A stretch of 7,073 bases of DNA from Acidobacteriota bacterium (GTDB lineage Bacteria; Acidobacteriota; Terriglobia; Terriglobales; Acidobacteriaceae), in contig JAJYSL010000222.1 of the NCBI GenBank assembly GCA_021793595.1, forward strand, positions 1-7,073, in the 5' to 3' direction. The notes beneath the pieces were generated by a model that did not search any database, had not been told where the DNA came from, and worked only from the letters and a program-made list of their open reading frames with translations. Position 1 is the first letter of the stretch. The number at the start of each line of letters is the position of its first letter. This document shows positions 6,995 to 7,073 of this stretch, in pieces. The translations under genes were made by a program, and so were the position numbers.

Positions 6995-7073
6995 AAAGCG
7001 TCTAACGAGTATGGCGATGGGCAGGCGGGAAGAGCGGCGGGTGCAGGAGTCGTTGTGGATTGCGCATACGGAA
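6953..7073 (+). mobile_element. Left end of an insertion sequence, probably IS1182-type, runs off the window
   Basis: From about 6953 the ASST reading frame no longer resembles its paralog, and a transposase-like frame opens at 7011. The exact left boundary is uncertain by about ten bases. It cannot be confirmed because the other end, with its inverted repeat and any target duplication, lies outside the window. The left end would hold the stop codon now used by the ASST gene (6992-6994) and about 58 bases of leader before the transposase ATG. Confidence 0.5.
7011..7073 (+). CDS. Transposase, IS1182-type, N-terminal 21 codons, runs off the window
   Basis: The frame reads MAMGRREERRVQESLWIAHT plus one more residue, open to the window edge. 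This start (MAMGRR..., then a QxxLWIA-type stretch) is what I recall for IS1182-family transposases, DDE-type enzymes that cut and join the element's ends. With only 21 residues the call rests on pattern recognition. No strong ribosome binding site is seen (CGAG, close to the ATG). It starts 16 bases after the ASST stop on the same strand, so readthrough from the ASST gene could help express it. Confidence 0.6.
   Translation, partial: MAMGRREERRVQESLWIAHTE

Noticed and set aside
1..7073. CRISPR array, tRNA or rRNA gene
   Set aside because: I saw no spaced direct repeats, tRNA arm patterns or rRNA-like segments on either strand.

Overview
The window most resembles a chromosomal segment of a soil acidobacterium (Acidobacteriota, Terriglobia-like). 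That is an inference from four things: moderately GC-rich DNA, an HAE1-type RND pump of the kind common there, a lipoprotein carrying a choice-of-anchor-D-type domain, and a Lys/Ser-rich DUF6496-like protein. I could run no search, so the taxonomic call is soft.

Left part (1-1572). The N-terminal 183 residues of an RND efflux permease run off the left edge on the minus strand, starting at 551. Just behind its start, on the plus strand, lies the 3' third of a GH15 glucoamylase/trehalase-type gene (conserved from about 666 to 1265). The rest of that enzyme, including the general-acid Glu, is missing, so I read it as a rearrangement remnant whose 5' end is probably the RND promoter region. Next, on the minus strand, is an 88-residue, very basic Ser/Lys-rich protein (1306-1572).

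Central and right part (1844-6994). This is the main interest: two paralogous lipoprotein arylsulfate sulfotransferases (ASST family) on the plus strand. Between them, on the minus strand, is a third beta-propeller protein that looks like a diverged ASST relative. Both lipoproteins keep the His/His/Arg/His set expected of ASST enzymes, plus a shared CX7C pair. The middle protein appears to have Phe where the catalytic Arg should be. The downstream paralog also carries an extra N-terminal choice-of-anchor-D-type beta-sandwich. If active, the two lipoproteins would move sulfate between phenolic compounds outside the cytoplasm, without PAPS. I see no DsbA/DsbB-like partner, sulfatase or sulfate transporter in the window.

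Right edge (about 6953-7073). The C-terminus of the second ASST stops matching its paralog and reads into unrelated sequence. Just after its stop, a new reading frame begins that looks like the N-terminus of an IS1182-type transposase. The simplest reading is that an insertion sequence landed in the 3' end of the ASST gene and replaced its last ten or so residues.

The gene-free gaps are all under 300 bases: 1573-1843 upstream of the first ASST, 3605-3649 between convergent genes, and 4775-5065 between divergent genes. They hold no RNA gene that I can recognise. I found two 12-bp perfect palindromes in promoter-type positions.
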